From: an uncultured bacterium
GTDB lineage: Bacteria > Actinomycetota > Coriobacteriia > Coriobacteriales > Eggerthellaceae
NCBI GenBank assembly: GCA_937890835.1
Contig: CALADF010000025.1
Coordinates: forward strand, 1 to 33,706
DNA: 33,706 nucleotides
Direction of reading: 5' to 3'
The notes under the pieces were generated by a model. It was not told where the DNA came from. It searched no databases and was given only the letters and a program-made list of their open reading frames with translations. This document shows positions 15,827 to 22,240 of this stretch, piece by piece (the stretch's first letter is position 1; each line of letters begins with the position of its first letter). A program made the translations under genes and the position numbers.

Positions 15827-17374
15827 GTGGAGTGTTTTGAGTCCGGTAAGTCCGGTCATGAAGAGAATTTCGCGAAACTGGTTGAAGATTGCGTGTGTCG
15901 TGCACGCGATGAGCTCTCGCAGGGCGAGCTTCGCGGGGCCGCCTCTCTTGCCATCACGGCGGCGGATGCATGCGCTCGTGTGGACGTTGCCGCGCGTGAG
16001 TCGGTCGTGACCGTACTCACCGAAGTGCTGACCCGTCTCGAGGAGGCGGGCGAGGTCGAGCTTTCCGTGCTCGTCGGATCGCGTATCGCGTCATGCGCGG
16101 CGATGGCGGCGCACGACGCCGAGTCGTCCTCAGCGGTTGAATCATCCGCAACGCCCGCCGGGACGGATGAGCCTCGAGGAGACGCGGCTTCTTCTCCGGC
16201 GCCTGCGTCCGCTGTGGTCGTTGAAGGCGATGACGCGGCGGCCCTCGACGAGGCTATGGCCGCGATGAGCCGGGCGCTCTCCGCTGCTGTGGAGAGCGCG
16301 CAGCCATCGGCGCCCGAAGGCGAGGACGACCCCCTCGCAGCCATTGCGCGCGCATTTGAAAACGCGTTCGCCGGCGGTTCTCGCGAAGAAGGGGAGGGCC
16401 CGCTGGCGGCTCTCGCGCGCGCAGTGGACGAATCGGGGGTCAAGATGGCCGAGACCGTCGAGGTTCTCAACTACCGTAAGCTTGCGGGCTACGACTCGAT
16501 CATCCACTCGATGCGCGATATCGGCATCGGTATGCAGGAAGACGAGAAGTTCAGAGAACTCGTGACGCTTCTGAACACGCGTCACGGAGTCGATCGTATG
16601 CCCGCGCTCGACACGCTTTTGTTCCGCGCTCCCGCACGGGAGGACGCTAACCGTTTCGTGGCGGCGACCGTCGGTGAGCTCGGGCTTCCTGTCGTGCGCA
16701 TGCACATGGAGGAGAGCCTTCAGGGCCTTCCCCTCCTTTGCGTGACCGCGCGAACGGAGGATTCGGCGAAACCCGGGTCGTTGCGCGAGATGTTCGATGC
16801 GGGCGGTGTGCTCGTGCTCGAGGACGTCGACTTGTGGAGCGCGCCGCTTGCCGAGACGGCCGAGGAGGCGGGCAACGTCTTGCTCATGCAGCTGACGCGC
16901 GGCGCGCGCGAAGCAGTTGGCCTCATTCGCTCGGCAGTCGACAGCCCCGACGTGTACGTGCTCGCCACGGCTTCCTCGGCCGCCGAGGTCGACGGGTTCT
17001 TCCTCGACATGCTCGAGCCTCTCTCGGTCATCGACATCGATTACCCTACGCCCGAGGAGCGCGTCGACATCTGGCTCGATATCGCGCGGGAACATCCGTC
17101 CCTCCGTGGCGTCAATCGAGCCGATCTCGTGCGCTATTCCGCCAACATGCCGCGTTACGACATGTACATGGCGGCGCGCGAGGCGGTTGAGGAAGCTTAC
17201 AAGCTCGGTCTCGTCACGCGCAAGTACCAGCCGGTTACGCGCGATAACATCTTCGATAAGCTCGCTGCTTATCAACCGCTCGATTCTCGTGAGTATCACG
17301 AGCTCGAGGAGGCGGTCGTGCGCGACTTCCGCAGGGATCTCTCCCATATCGACGATTTGCTTCGAGGCGAATAG
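15827..17374 (+). CDS. AAA-like protein lacking a P-loop (unrecognised function)
   Basis: A 515-residue cytoplasmic protein. The N-terminal half is acidic and Ala/Ser-rich, with a disordered linker (about 100-190). Residues about 250-480 follow an AAA+ layout: a segment ending in ELGLP after the place where a P-loop should be, a Walker-B-like GVLVLED (327-333), a sensor-1-like VLATAS (378-383), then a helical lid after YPTPEERVDIWLDIAR. The Walker A GxxGxGK is absent; the equivalent stretch (266-277) reads FRAPAREDANRF. ATP hydrolysis is therefore doubtful, and it may be a scaffold or regulator. GTG 15827 follows AAGGAGGG (15810-15817) and is the only good start; a TTG at 15800 lies before the ribosome site. 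It probably heads an operon with the Rrf2 and MutY-like genes. Confidence 0.7.
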   Translation: MECFESGKSGHEENFAKLVEDCVCRARDELSQGELRGAASLAITAADACARVDVAARESVVTVLTEVLTRLEEAGEVELSVLVGSRIASCAAMAAHDAESSSAVESSATPAGTDEPRGDAASSPAPASAVVVEGDDAAALDEAMAAMSRALSAAVESAQPSAPEGEDDPLAAIARAFENAFAGGSREEGEGPLAALARAVDESGVKMAETVEVLNYRKLAGYDSIIHSMRDIGIGMQEDEKFRELVTLLNTRHGVDRMPALDTLLFRAPAREDANRFVAATVGELGLPVVRMHMEESLQGLPLLCVTARTEDSAKPGSLREMFDAGGVLVLEDVDLWSAPLAETAEEAGNVLLMQLTRGAREAVGLIRSAVDSPDVYVLATASSAAEVDGFFLDMLEPLSVIDIDYPTPEERVDIWLDIAREHPSLRGVNRADLVRYSANMPRYDMYMAAREAVEEAYKLGLVTRKYQPVTRDNIFDKLAAYQPLDSREYHELEEAVVRDFRRDLSHIDDLLRGE

Positions 17375-17384
17375 GACGACGGCC

Positions 17385-17936
17385 ATGGACATCACCCGTC
17401 GATGCGACTACGCCTGCCGCATGCTGAGAGCGGTCTGCCGCTGCGACGGCGACCGCATTTCGGTTGCCGATATTGCCGAGCGTGAGGACATTCCCTATTC
17501 CTTCGCGCGCAGCATCCAGCATGACCTGGTGAAAGCCGGGTTTCTTCGCACTGTGCGCGGCGCGCGCGGCGGCGTCTCGATGGCGCGCGACCTTGCGGAT
17601 ATCACGGTGCTCGAGGTGCTTGAAGCGGTAGAGGGCTCCATAGGGGTATCTCCGTGCTCCGAGGATCCTCGATATTGCGCGCGCAGCGGCGAGTGCGCCT
17701 ACCACCGCGTCTGGTGCGGCGCAGACCGTATGCTCGTCGATTACTTCGGTTCCATCACGCTGCGCGACCTGTTCCCCGATGCGCCCGAGCGCTCTTGCGC
17801 AGCCGGGTGCGCGGGCGCCGGGGCGTCTTTCCCGGCTGAATCGTCTGCGGCCGAAACGCGGGACGATGGCGAAGGCGAGCATAGCGGTGAGCGCGATTCG
17901 CGTACCGAGTGTTTCCCCGAGGCGGGGGGTCGCTGA
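17385..17936 (+). CDS. Rrf2-family transcriptional regulator with Fe-S-type cysteines
   Basis: A 183-residue winged-helix regulator. The N-terminus (MDITRRCDYACRMLRAV) and the HTH (about 27-50), followed by the wing TVRGARGGVSMA, are typical of Rrf2 proteins such as IscR and NsrR. Cysteines 91, 98 and 104, with 111 close by, form a C-x6-C-x5-C set like the cluster ligands of that family, so it may sense iron-sulfur status, oxygen or nitric oxide. The C-terminal 45 residues are acidic and low in complexity. It starts 10 nt after the AAA-like gene and its stop is 1 nt before the MutY-like start, so all three are probably co-transcribed. Target genes are unknown. Confidence 0.88.
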   Translation: MDITRRCDYACRMLRAVCRCDGDRISVADIAEREDIPYSFARSIQHDLVKAGFLRTVRGARGGVSMARDLADITVLEVLEAVEGSIGVSPCSEDPRYCARSGECAYHRVWCGADRMLVDYFGSITLRDLFPDAPERSCAAGCAGAGASFPAESSAAETRDDGEGEHSGERDSRTECFPEAGGR

Positions 17937-17937
17937 G

Positions 17938-18852
17938 GTGGCGGGCGTCGAATGGCCTGAAAAGGGGCTTTGCCGCGAGGCGTTCATCGATCAGGTGAGC
18001 TCGAGCGGCATCGTGCATTACCGCGATCTTCCTTGGCGTCATATCGACGATCCGTATGCAGTCCTCGTCTCCGAGGTCATGCTGCAGCAAACCCAGGTCG
18101 CACGCGTCGAGCGCTTCTGGCGGCGTTTTCTGGGCGCGTTTCCCACGGTGGACGCGCTTGCCGCCGCGAGCGCGTCGGATGTGCTCGAGATGTGGCAGGG
18201 GCTCGGTTATAACCGTCGGGCGCTTTCCCTCAAGCGCGCTGCGGATATCTGCTCGCACGATATGGGGGGCGCGCTTCCCGATACGTACGAGGGTCTCGTG
18301 GCGCTGCCCGGGGTCGGTCCCGCAACGGCGGCGGGTGTCATGGCGTTCGCCCACCAGCAGCCGGGCGTCTACCTTGAGACCAACGTGCGCGCGGTGTGCC
18401 TTCACGAGTTGTTTCCTCATGAGGAGAGGGTCCCTGATCGCGTCTTGGAGCCGCTCGTGGCCGACGTGTGCCCGCCGGCGCCGGCGCCCGGGGTCCGGAT
18501 CGCGCACCCCGACCCGCTGGCGAGCCCGAGAGATTGGTACTACGCCTTCCTCGATTACGGTGCGTATCTTAAATCGACCGTCGCAAATCCTTCTCGCAGG
18601 AGCTCTCATTACGCGCGTCAGTCCGCGTTCGAGGGCTCGCGACGTCAAAAGCGCTCGTGGATCGTGCGCCGCGTTCTCGCTGCCGACGCCGAGGGGGGCG
18701 TGGCCGTGCGCGCGGTTTCACTCGAGCTCGATCGCGCGGAACGTGAGGCGGGTAGGGAGGCGGTCGACGAGGGGTTGTTCTCCTCGATCCTCGACGACCT
18801 TGTCTCCGAGGGTTTTTTCCGACGCGACGGGGATGTCCTGCGTCCGTGCTAA
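17938..18852 (+). CDS. MutY-like HhH-GPD DNA glycosylase without Fe-S cysteines
   Basis: A 304-residue base-excision glycosylase of the HhH-GPD superfamily. It has LPWR, SEVMLQQTQ (45-53) with Glu46 matching the adenine-protonating Glu of MutY, GLGYNRRALSLK, and the helix-hairpin-helix LPGVGPATAA (123-132). At the catalytic Asp position of MutY the sequence reads LETNV, giving Glu147. The four C-terminal cysteines of the [4Fe-4S] loop are absent, and the region instead carries FEGSRRQKR. The C-terminal NUDIX-like domain of full MutY is also missing. It is therefore a divergent MutY-type enzyme whose substrate needs testing. GTG 17938 was chosen because GGGGGG lies upstream and it abuts the Rrf2 stop; an ATG at 17866 would overlap that gene by 71 nt. 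Confidence 0.8.
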   Translation: MAGVEWPEKGLCREAFIDQVSSSGIVHYRDLPWRHIDDPYAVLVSEVMLQQTQVARVERFWRRFLGAFPTVDALAAASASDVLEMWQGLGYNRRALSLKRAADICSHDMGGALPDTYEGLVALPGVGPATAAGVMAFAHQQPGVYLETNVRAVCLHELFPHEERVPDRVLEPLVADVCPPAPAPGVRIAHPDPLASPRDWYYAFLDYGAYLKSTVANPSRRSSHYARQSAFEGSRRQKRSWIVRRVLAADAEGGVAVRAVSLELDRAEREAGREAVDEGLFSSILDDLVSEGFFRRDGDVLRPC

Positions 18853-18862
18853 CGCGTTTTGC

Positions 18863-18868
18863 TACAAT
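18863..18868 (+). promoter_or_regulatory. -10 element of the mntP riboswitch transcript
   Basis: TACAAT 11 nt after the stop of the MutY-like gene. A start near 18874 would begin the transcript just at the riboswitch P1 strand. No clear -35 is seen. Confidence 0.5.
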
Positions 18869-18873
18869 GTCTT

Positions 18874-19020
18874 CGCCTGCAAGGGAGTAGCCGGCGTGTA
18901 GCGCGCGGCCGCGTCAACACACTGCCCGAAAGGGCTGGCGCGATCTTAATCGGGAAGACGAGCAGTGCGACGAACCGTCGGCGCACTGTGTTCAACGTCG
19001 GCGTTCGCCGGCGTTTTTTT
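18874..19020 (+). promoter_or_regulatory. yybP-ykoY manganese riboswitch with terminator, upstream of mntP
   Basis: The conserved first loop GGGAGTAGC (18883-18891) and the second loop region GTCAACACACTG (18913-18924) of the yybP-ykoY class are visible, with a GCCCGAAAGGGC hairpin between helices. Helix P1 can form from CGCCTGC (18874-18880) and GCAGTGCG (18962-18969, one bulge). The 3' P1 strand can instead pair with CGCACTG (18982-18988). A terminator hairpin (18996-19002 with 19007-19013) and seven T residues end the element. This class senses Mn2+ and normally switches on manganese export, which fits the mntP gene that follows. Confidence 0.87.
18996..19020 (+). terminator. Riboswitch-controlled terminator in the mntP leader
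   Basis: A 7-bp GC-rich stem with loop GTTC is followed by seven T residues (19014-19020). It sits 72 nt before the mntP start and should stop transcription unless the aptamer state prevents it. Confidence 0.8.
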
Positions 19021-19092
19021 ATGCGGAAGTTTCGGGCGATGCAGCGAAACGCGGTGCGTCGGCGAATCGCGGTTTGCGTTAAGGAGGGTATC

Positions 19093-19674
19093 GTGGGCTT
19101 TGTCGAGCTGTTCGTGATCGGGGTGGGGCTGTCAATGGACGCCTTCGCGGTCGCCGTTTGCAAAGGGCTCGGCATGAAGAAGGTGAACTGGCGCCACGCC
19201 TTTGTCATCGCGCTTATGTTCGGTGGGTTCCAGGGACTCATGCCCTTGATCGGCTGGGCGCTCGGGTCTCAGCCGACAAGCCTTATCGAGCCTGTCGATC
19301 ACTGGATCGCGTTCGTTTTGCTTGCCTTCATCGGCGGGAAAATGCTGCGGGATGCGTTTCATGACGACGATGGGTGTGAAACCTGCGGGTGCGCCGAGGA
19401 GAGGCTCGACATGCGCGAGCTTCTCATGATGGCCGTCGCGACGAGCATCGATGCGCTTGCGGTGGGCGTCACCTTCGCCTTCCTCGGTGTGAACGCGATG
19501 GCTGCCGTTGTCGTCATCGGGGTGACCACGTTCATCCTGTCCTTCGTCGGCGTTACGGTGGGCAACCGGTTCGGCGCGCGCTTCGAGAAGCCGGCCACCA
19601 TAGCGGGCGGCGTGGTGCTCGTGTTCATCGGACTGAAGATCCTTCTCGAGCACCTGGGCGTTATCGCGCTTTAA
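19093..19674 (+). CDS. mntP: Manganese efflux pump MntP
   Basis: A 193-residue membrane protein of six helices that exports Mn2+. It has the two-fold MntP repeat: SMDAFAV (14-20) in helix 1 and SIDALAV (118-124) in helix 4, with Asp16 and Asp120 as the conserved intramembrane acids. The cytoplasmic loop between the halves has an unusual CETCGC (95-100) next to acidic residues, a possible metal-binding spot. GTG 19093 follows AAGGAGGG (19081-19088) with correct spacing. The frame is open further upstream through the riboswitch, but that is not coding. Control by the upstream manganese riboswitch is strongly implied. Confidence 0.95.
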   Translation: MGFVELFVIGVGLSMDAFAVAVCKGLGMKKVNWRHAFVIALMFGGFQGLMPLIGWALGSQPTSLIEPVDHWIAFVLLAFIGGKMLRDAFHDDDGCETCGCAEERLDMRELLMMAVATSIDALAVGVTFAFLGVNAMAAVVVIGVTTFILSFVGVTVGNRFGARFEKPATIAGGVVLVFIGLKILLEHLGVIAL

Positions 19675-19804
19675 CCTTTGCCGCTCTTCGCGTTTCGGCG
19701 GTTCGAAGGACGGTGAAGGAGCGATTTTCCGGTCGAGCTCGATGCTCGCCGGCCGATTGCCGGTCATGCGACATAGCTTCGACGAAGGGTTCGACGCGAG
19801 CCTG

Positions 19805-20656
19805 CTACTCCACCGGGTAGCTGCCGAGCACCTTCACTTCTCGCAGCTTGAGCCGCAGGCAGTTGAGCGCGGTTTGCACGGCGAGATCATTCGTCGAGCC
19901 TTCGAATTCGACGAAGAACATGTAGTCGCCGAGTTGCCGTTTGGTAGGGCGTGACTGGATCATCGTGAGGTTGATGTTCGCATAGGCGAACTCGGAGAGG
20001 ATCATGTTGAGCGCACCCGCCTTGTCGGACTGCAGGAACAGCGCCAACGTGGTTTTGCAGCGATCGCCCGAGAGCTGTGGAGCCGACCCCGGGCGTCCGA
20101 TGAGGGCGAACGACGTCTGGTTGCCGAAGTGGTCCTCGATGTCGCCGACGGCGACGCGCGCACCGTGCAGCTCGGCGGCGAAGGCGTTGGCGATGCCCGC
20201 GGTCGTCCGGTCTTGAGCGGCGAGACGCGCGCTTTCGGCGGTGGAAGATACCGTGAGGGTGGAGCGGCCGGGCAGGCGCTCGTTCAGGAAGCGTCTGCAT
20301 TGCGCGAGCCCCTGGGGATGCGACGCCACGCGCGTCACCTCGTCGAGGGTCGCATCGGGATGGACGACCAGGCAATGATGGATATCGACTACTTTCTCGG
20401 CGAGGATCACCGCGCTGCTGCGGAAGGCGAAGTTGTCGAGGGTCGCCGTGACGGATCCTTCGAGGGAGTTCTCCTTGCCCACGACCCCGAACGCTGCGCG
20501 CCCTCGGTCGACGCAGTCGAACACCTCGTCGAAGGAGGTGCATTCGAGCATGACAGGCTCGCAGAGACCGAGTCTGTCCGCGAACGAGCGCGCTGCTTCG
20601 TGGGTATAGGTTCCCACCGGCCCGAGAAACGCGATGGTGTTCTCAATGTTGGTCAT
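19805..20656 (-). CDS. pheA: Prephenate dehydratase with ACT domain
   Basis: A 283-residue enzyme converting prephenate to phenylpyruvate for phenylalanine synthesis. The catalytic part (1-190) has FLGPVGTYTHEAA at the start and ENSLEGSVTATLDN (62-75). The usual Thr-Arg-Phe motif reads Thr-Ser-Phe here (181-183), so the conserved Arg is missing. The ACT domain (about 202-280) has GAL (214-216) and SRP (235-237, QSRP instead of ESRP), the parts that bind phenylalanine for feedback inhibition. No chorismate mutase domain is fused. The ATG at 20656 is preceded by GAGGACC. A 25-codon upstream frame (20730-20653) ends in an ATGA overlap with this start, but I cannot tell whether it is translated. 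Confidence 0.88.
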   Translation of the reverse strand: MTNIENTIAFLGPVGTYTHEAARSFADRLGLCEPVMLECTSFDEVFDCVDRGRAAFGVVGKENSLEGSVTATLDNFAFRSSAVILAEKVVDIHHCLVVHPDATLDEVTRVASHPQGLAQCRRFLNERLPGRSTLTVSSTAESARLAAQDRTTAGIANAFAAELHGARVAVGDIEDHFGNQTSFALIGRPGSAPQLSGDRCKTTLALFLQSDKAGALNMILSEFAYANINLTMIQSRPTKRQLGDYMFFVEFEGSTNDLAVQTALNCLRLKLREVKVLGSYPVE

Positions 20657-20732
20657 CTTAAGGTCCTCTTCCGTGCGATTGACGATGCGCTTAGGGTTGA
20701 AAAAACCCCGTTCCGTTTTCGGCGCGGCATCG

Positions 20733-20739
20733 TATAATA
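20733..20739. promoter_or_regulatory. Overlapping divergent -10 boxes (hydrogenase operon and pheA)
   Basis: TATAAT reads on the plus strand at 20733-20738 and TATTAT on the minus strand at 20739-20734. Neither has a clear -35, so promoter activity in each direction is plausible but not shown. Confidence 0.4.
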
Positions 20740-20839
20740 CGTCTTCGCTTCCACGCGCGAGGTCTTAAGCCGGCGTTTCCGGATTTCGTGCGCAAAAGCA
20801 ATCGTTTGAGGTCCTTGCGACGGCGTAGGTCATGTCGAT

Positions 20840-20867
20840 ATGTTACGAAGCCCAGGTCACGTAACAT
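20840..20867. promoter_or_regulatory. Inverted repeat upstream of the hydrogenase operon
   Basis: Perfect 8-bp arms ATGTTACG and CGTAACAT with a 12-nt spacer. It lies about 100 nt downstream of the presumed hydrogenase start site and could be an operator or a leader hairpin. The following bases ATTTTG give only a weak T-tract. Confidence 0.4.
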
Positions 20868-20932
20868 TTTGCGTCCGCTGACGGCTGATTGGAACTTTTT
20901 TGCCATTTGCGGTTCACAAGGTCTTCAAACTT

Positions 20933-20950
20933 ATGGAAAATGACTTCCAT
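20933..20950. promoter_or_regulatory. Palindrome ATGGAA-N6-TTCCAT ahead of the hydrogenase start
   Basis: A perfect 6-bp inverted repeat with a 6-nt spacer, 35 nt before the hydrogenase start codon and next to a -10-like TATAGG (20953-20958). It is a candidate operator; the binding protein is unknown. Confidence 0.35.
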
Positions 20951-20985
20951 CGTATAGGACGAGGACACCTAGAGGAGGTGTGCAC

Positions 20986-22227
20986 ATGGAAAACCAGGCT
21001 ACGATTTCGGAGTTTGACAGCATCTTGTCTTCTCGCGGTGTATCTCGTCGCAGCTTCATGAAGCTTTGCGGCGCCGTGGCGGCAGCTGCCGGTCTGTCCC
21101 AACTCGCTACTCCGCGCGTTGCGCAGGCTATGGAATCCGTGATTGGAGCAACGAAGGGCAACCTTTATCCGGTTATTTGGATCGAGGGTGCTTCCTGCAC
21201 GGGATGCACGGAGTCTTTCGCACAGGTTGAGACCCCCGATGTGGCTTCGGTCGTTCTCGACATGATCTCTCTGAACTACTCGGAGACCCTGTCTGCGGCT
21301 GCAGGTCACTCGATGGAGGAGGCCAAGCACCAGACCATCGAAGCGGGCAACTACATTCTTGTGTACGAGGGCGCGGTTCAGAAGGGCTGGGACGGCAATG
21401 CGCTGCGCGTGGCCGGCGAGGTTGGAACCGTTGCGCTTGAGGACGCCGCCCGCAACGCGAACGCGGTTGTCGCCATCGGTTCGTGCGCGGTCAACGGTGG
21501 TTGGCTCGCCGCTCATCCGAATCCGTCGAACGCCATGGGCGTCGAGCAGTACCTGCGTGAGGTCGGCATCGACACGGCCGTGGTCAACGTGCCCGGCTGC
21601 CCGGTTAACCCCGAGTGGGTCATGGCCGTGCTCGTCGACGTCGTCTTGCTGAAGGATCCCGGTCTTCTCAAGCTCAACGGCTTCAACATGCCCGCCGGCA
21701 TCTTCGATCAGACCATCCACGACAACTGCGAGCGTCGCGGTCATTTCGAGAACGGCGAGTTCGTGTACCAGTTCGGCTCCGAGGAGGAGGCGAAGGGCTA
21801 CTGCCTCTACCCGCTGGGTTGCCGCGGTCCTCAGACGAAGTCGAATTGCGGCGTGACGATGTGGAACAACCGTCGTTCCTGGTGCGTCCAGGCCGGCTCT
21901 CCCTGCATCGGCTGCTGCGAAGCCAACCCGAACAACCCCGGTCAGAACTGGGTCGAGGTCAACACCCCCTTCTACAAGCGTCATCGCGATCTGCGTGTGG
22001 GCGGCCTGGTCTTCCAGCCCGGCACCGTGGCTCTCGCGGTTACCGGCCTCGTCGCCGCAGCGCTTGTTGTCCACGGCTTCGGCATGAAGGTGACCGGCCG
22101 CATGGACGGCGGAGCGGACTTCGAGAAGATCCGCAAGTGGGACAAGGCTCATCCCGAGAAGGCCATCGGCGAGTACGCCGATCCGGTCGAGGGTGGTCCG
22201 CTTGATGAAGACGAGAAGAAGAACTAG
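20986..22227 (+). CDS. hydA: [NiFe] hydrogenase small subunit with Tat signal
   Basis: A 413-residue Fe-S subunit of a membrane-bound uptake hydrogenase. The Tat motif SRRSFMK (20-26) and the following hydrophobic stretch direct the folded complex outside the membrane. Proximal cluster ligands Cys71, Cys74 (CTGCTES), Cys167 and Cys205 are present; this is the standard motif, not the Cys-rich type of oxygen-tolerant enzymes. Distal ligands are His245, Cys248, Cys273 and Cys279. The medial cluster has Cys288, Cys307 and Cys310 plus Cys300 where most enzymes have Pro. A C-terminal helix (about 347-364) anchors the protein. ATG 20986 follows AGGAGG with good spacing. The set resembles group 1 enzymes, perhaps the coriobacterial subgroup 1i. 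Confidence 0.95.
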   Translation: MENQATISEFDSILSSRGVSRRSFMKLCGAVAAAAGLSQLATPRVAQAMESVIGATKGNLYPVIWIEGASCTGCTESFAQVETPDVASVVLDMISLNYSETLSAAAGHSMEEAKHQTIEAGNYILVYEGAVQKGWDGNALRVAGEVGTVALEDAARNANAVVAIGSCAVNGGWLAAHPNPSNAMGVEQYLREVGIDTAVVNVPGCPVNPEWVMAVLVDVVLLKDPGLLKLNGFNMPAGIFDQTIHDNCERRGHFENGEFVYQFGSEEEAKGYCLYPLGCRGPQTKSNCGVTMWNNRRSWCVQAGSPCIGCCEANPNNPGQNWVEVNTPFYKRHRDLRVGGLVFQPGTVALAVTGLVAAALVVHGFGMKVTGRMDGGADFEKIRKWDKAHPEKAIGEYADPVEGGPLDEDEKKN

Positions 22228-22240
22228 GAGGTGAGCCTGA

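Larger units (their letters stand above)
20657..20985. other. Divergent control region between pheA and the hydrogenase operon
   Basis: 329 bases without a supported gene. It contains a near-palindromic CGTATAATACG (20731-20741) with -10 boxes for both strands, an inverted repeat ATGTTACG/CGTAACAT (20840-20847 and 20860-20867), a second palindrome ATGGAA-N6-TTCCAT (20933-20950), and the strong hydrogenase ribosome site AGAGGAGG (20971-20978). The hydrogenase leader would be about 240 nt if it starts at the TATAAT. Confidence 0.55.

Noticed and set aside
18859..19092. N-terminal extension of MntP through the riboswitch
   Set aside because: The region folds as a yybP-ykoY element with a terminator, and GTG 19093 has an ideal ribosome site.
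20971..20986. GTG 20980 as start of the hydrogenase small subunit
   Set aside because: It overlaps the AGGAGG ribosome site; ATG 20986 is spaced correctly.
21196..21210. Oxygen-tolerant [4Fe-3S] hydrogenase
   Set aside because: The proximal motif is CTGCTES without the two extra cysteines needed for that cluster.
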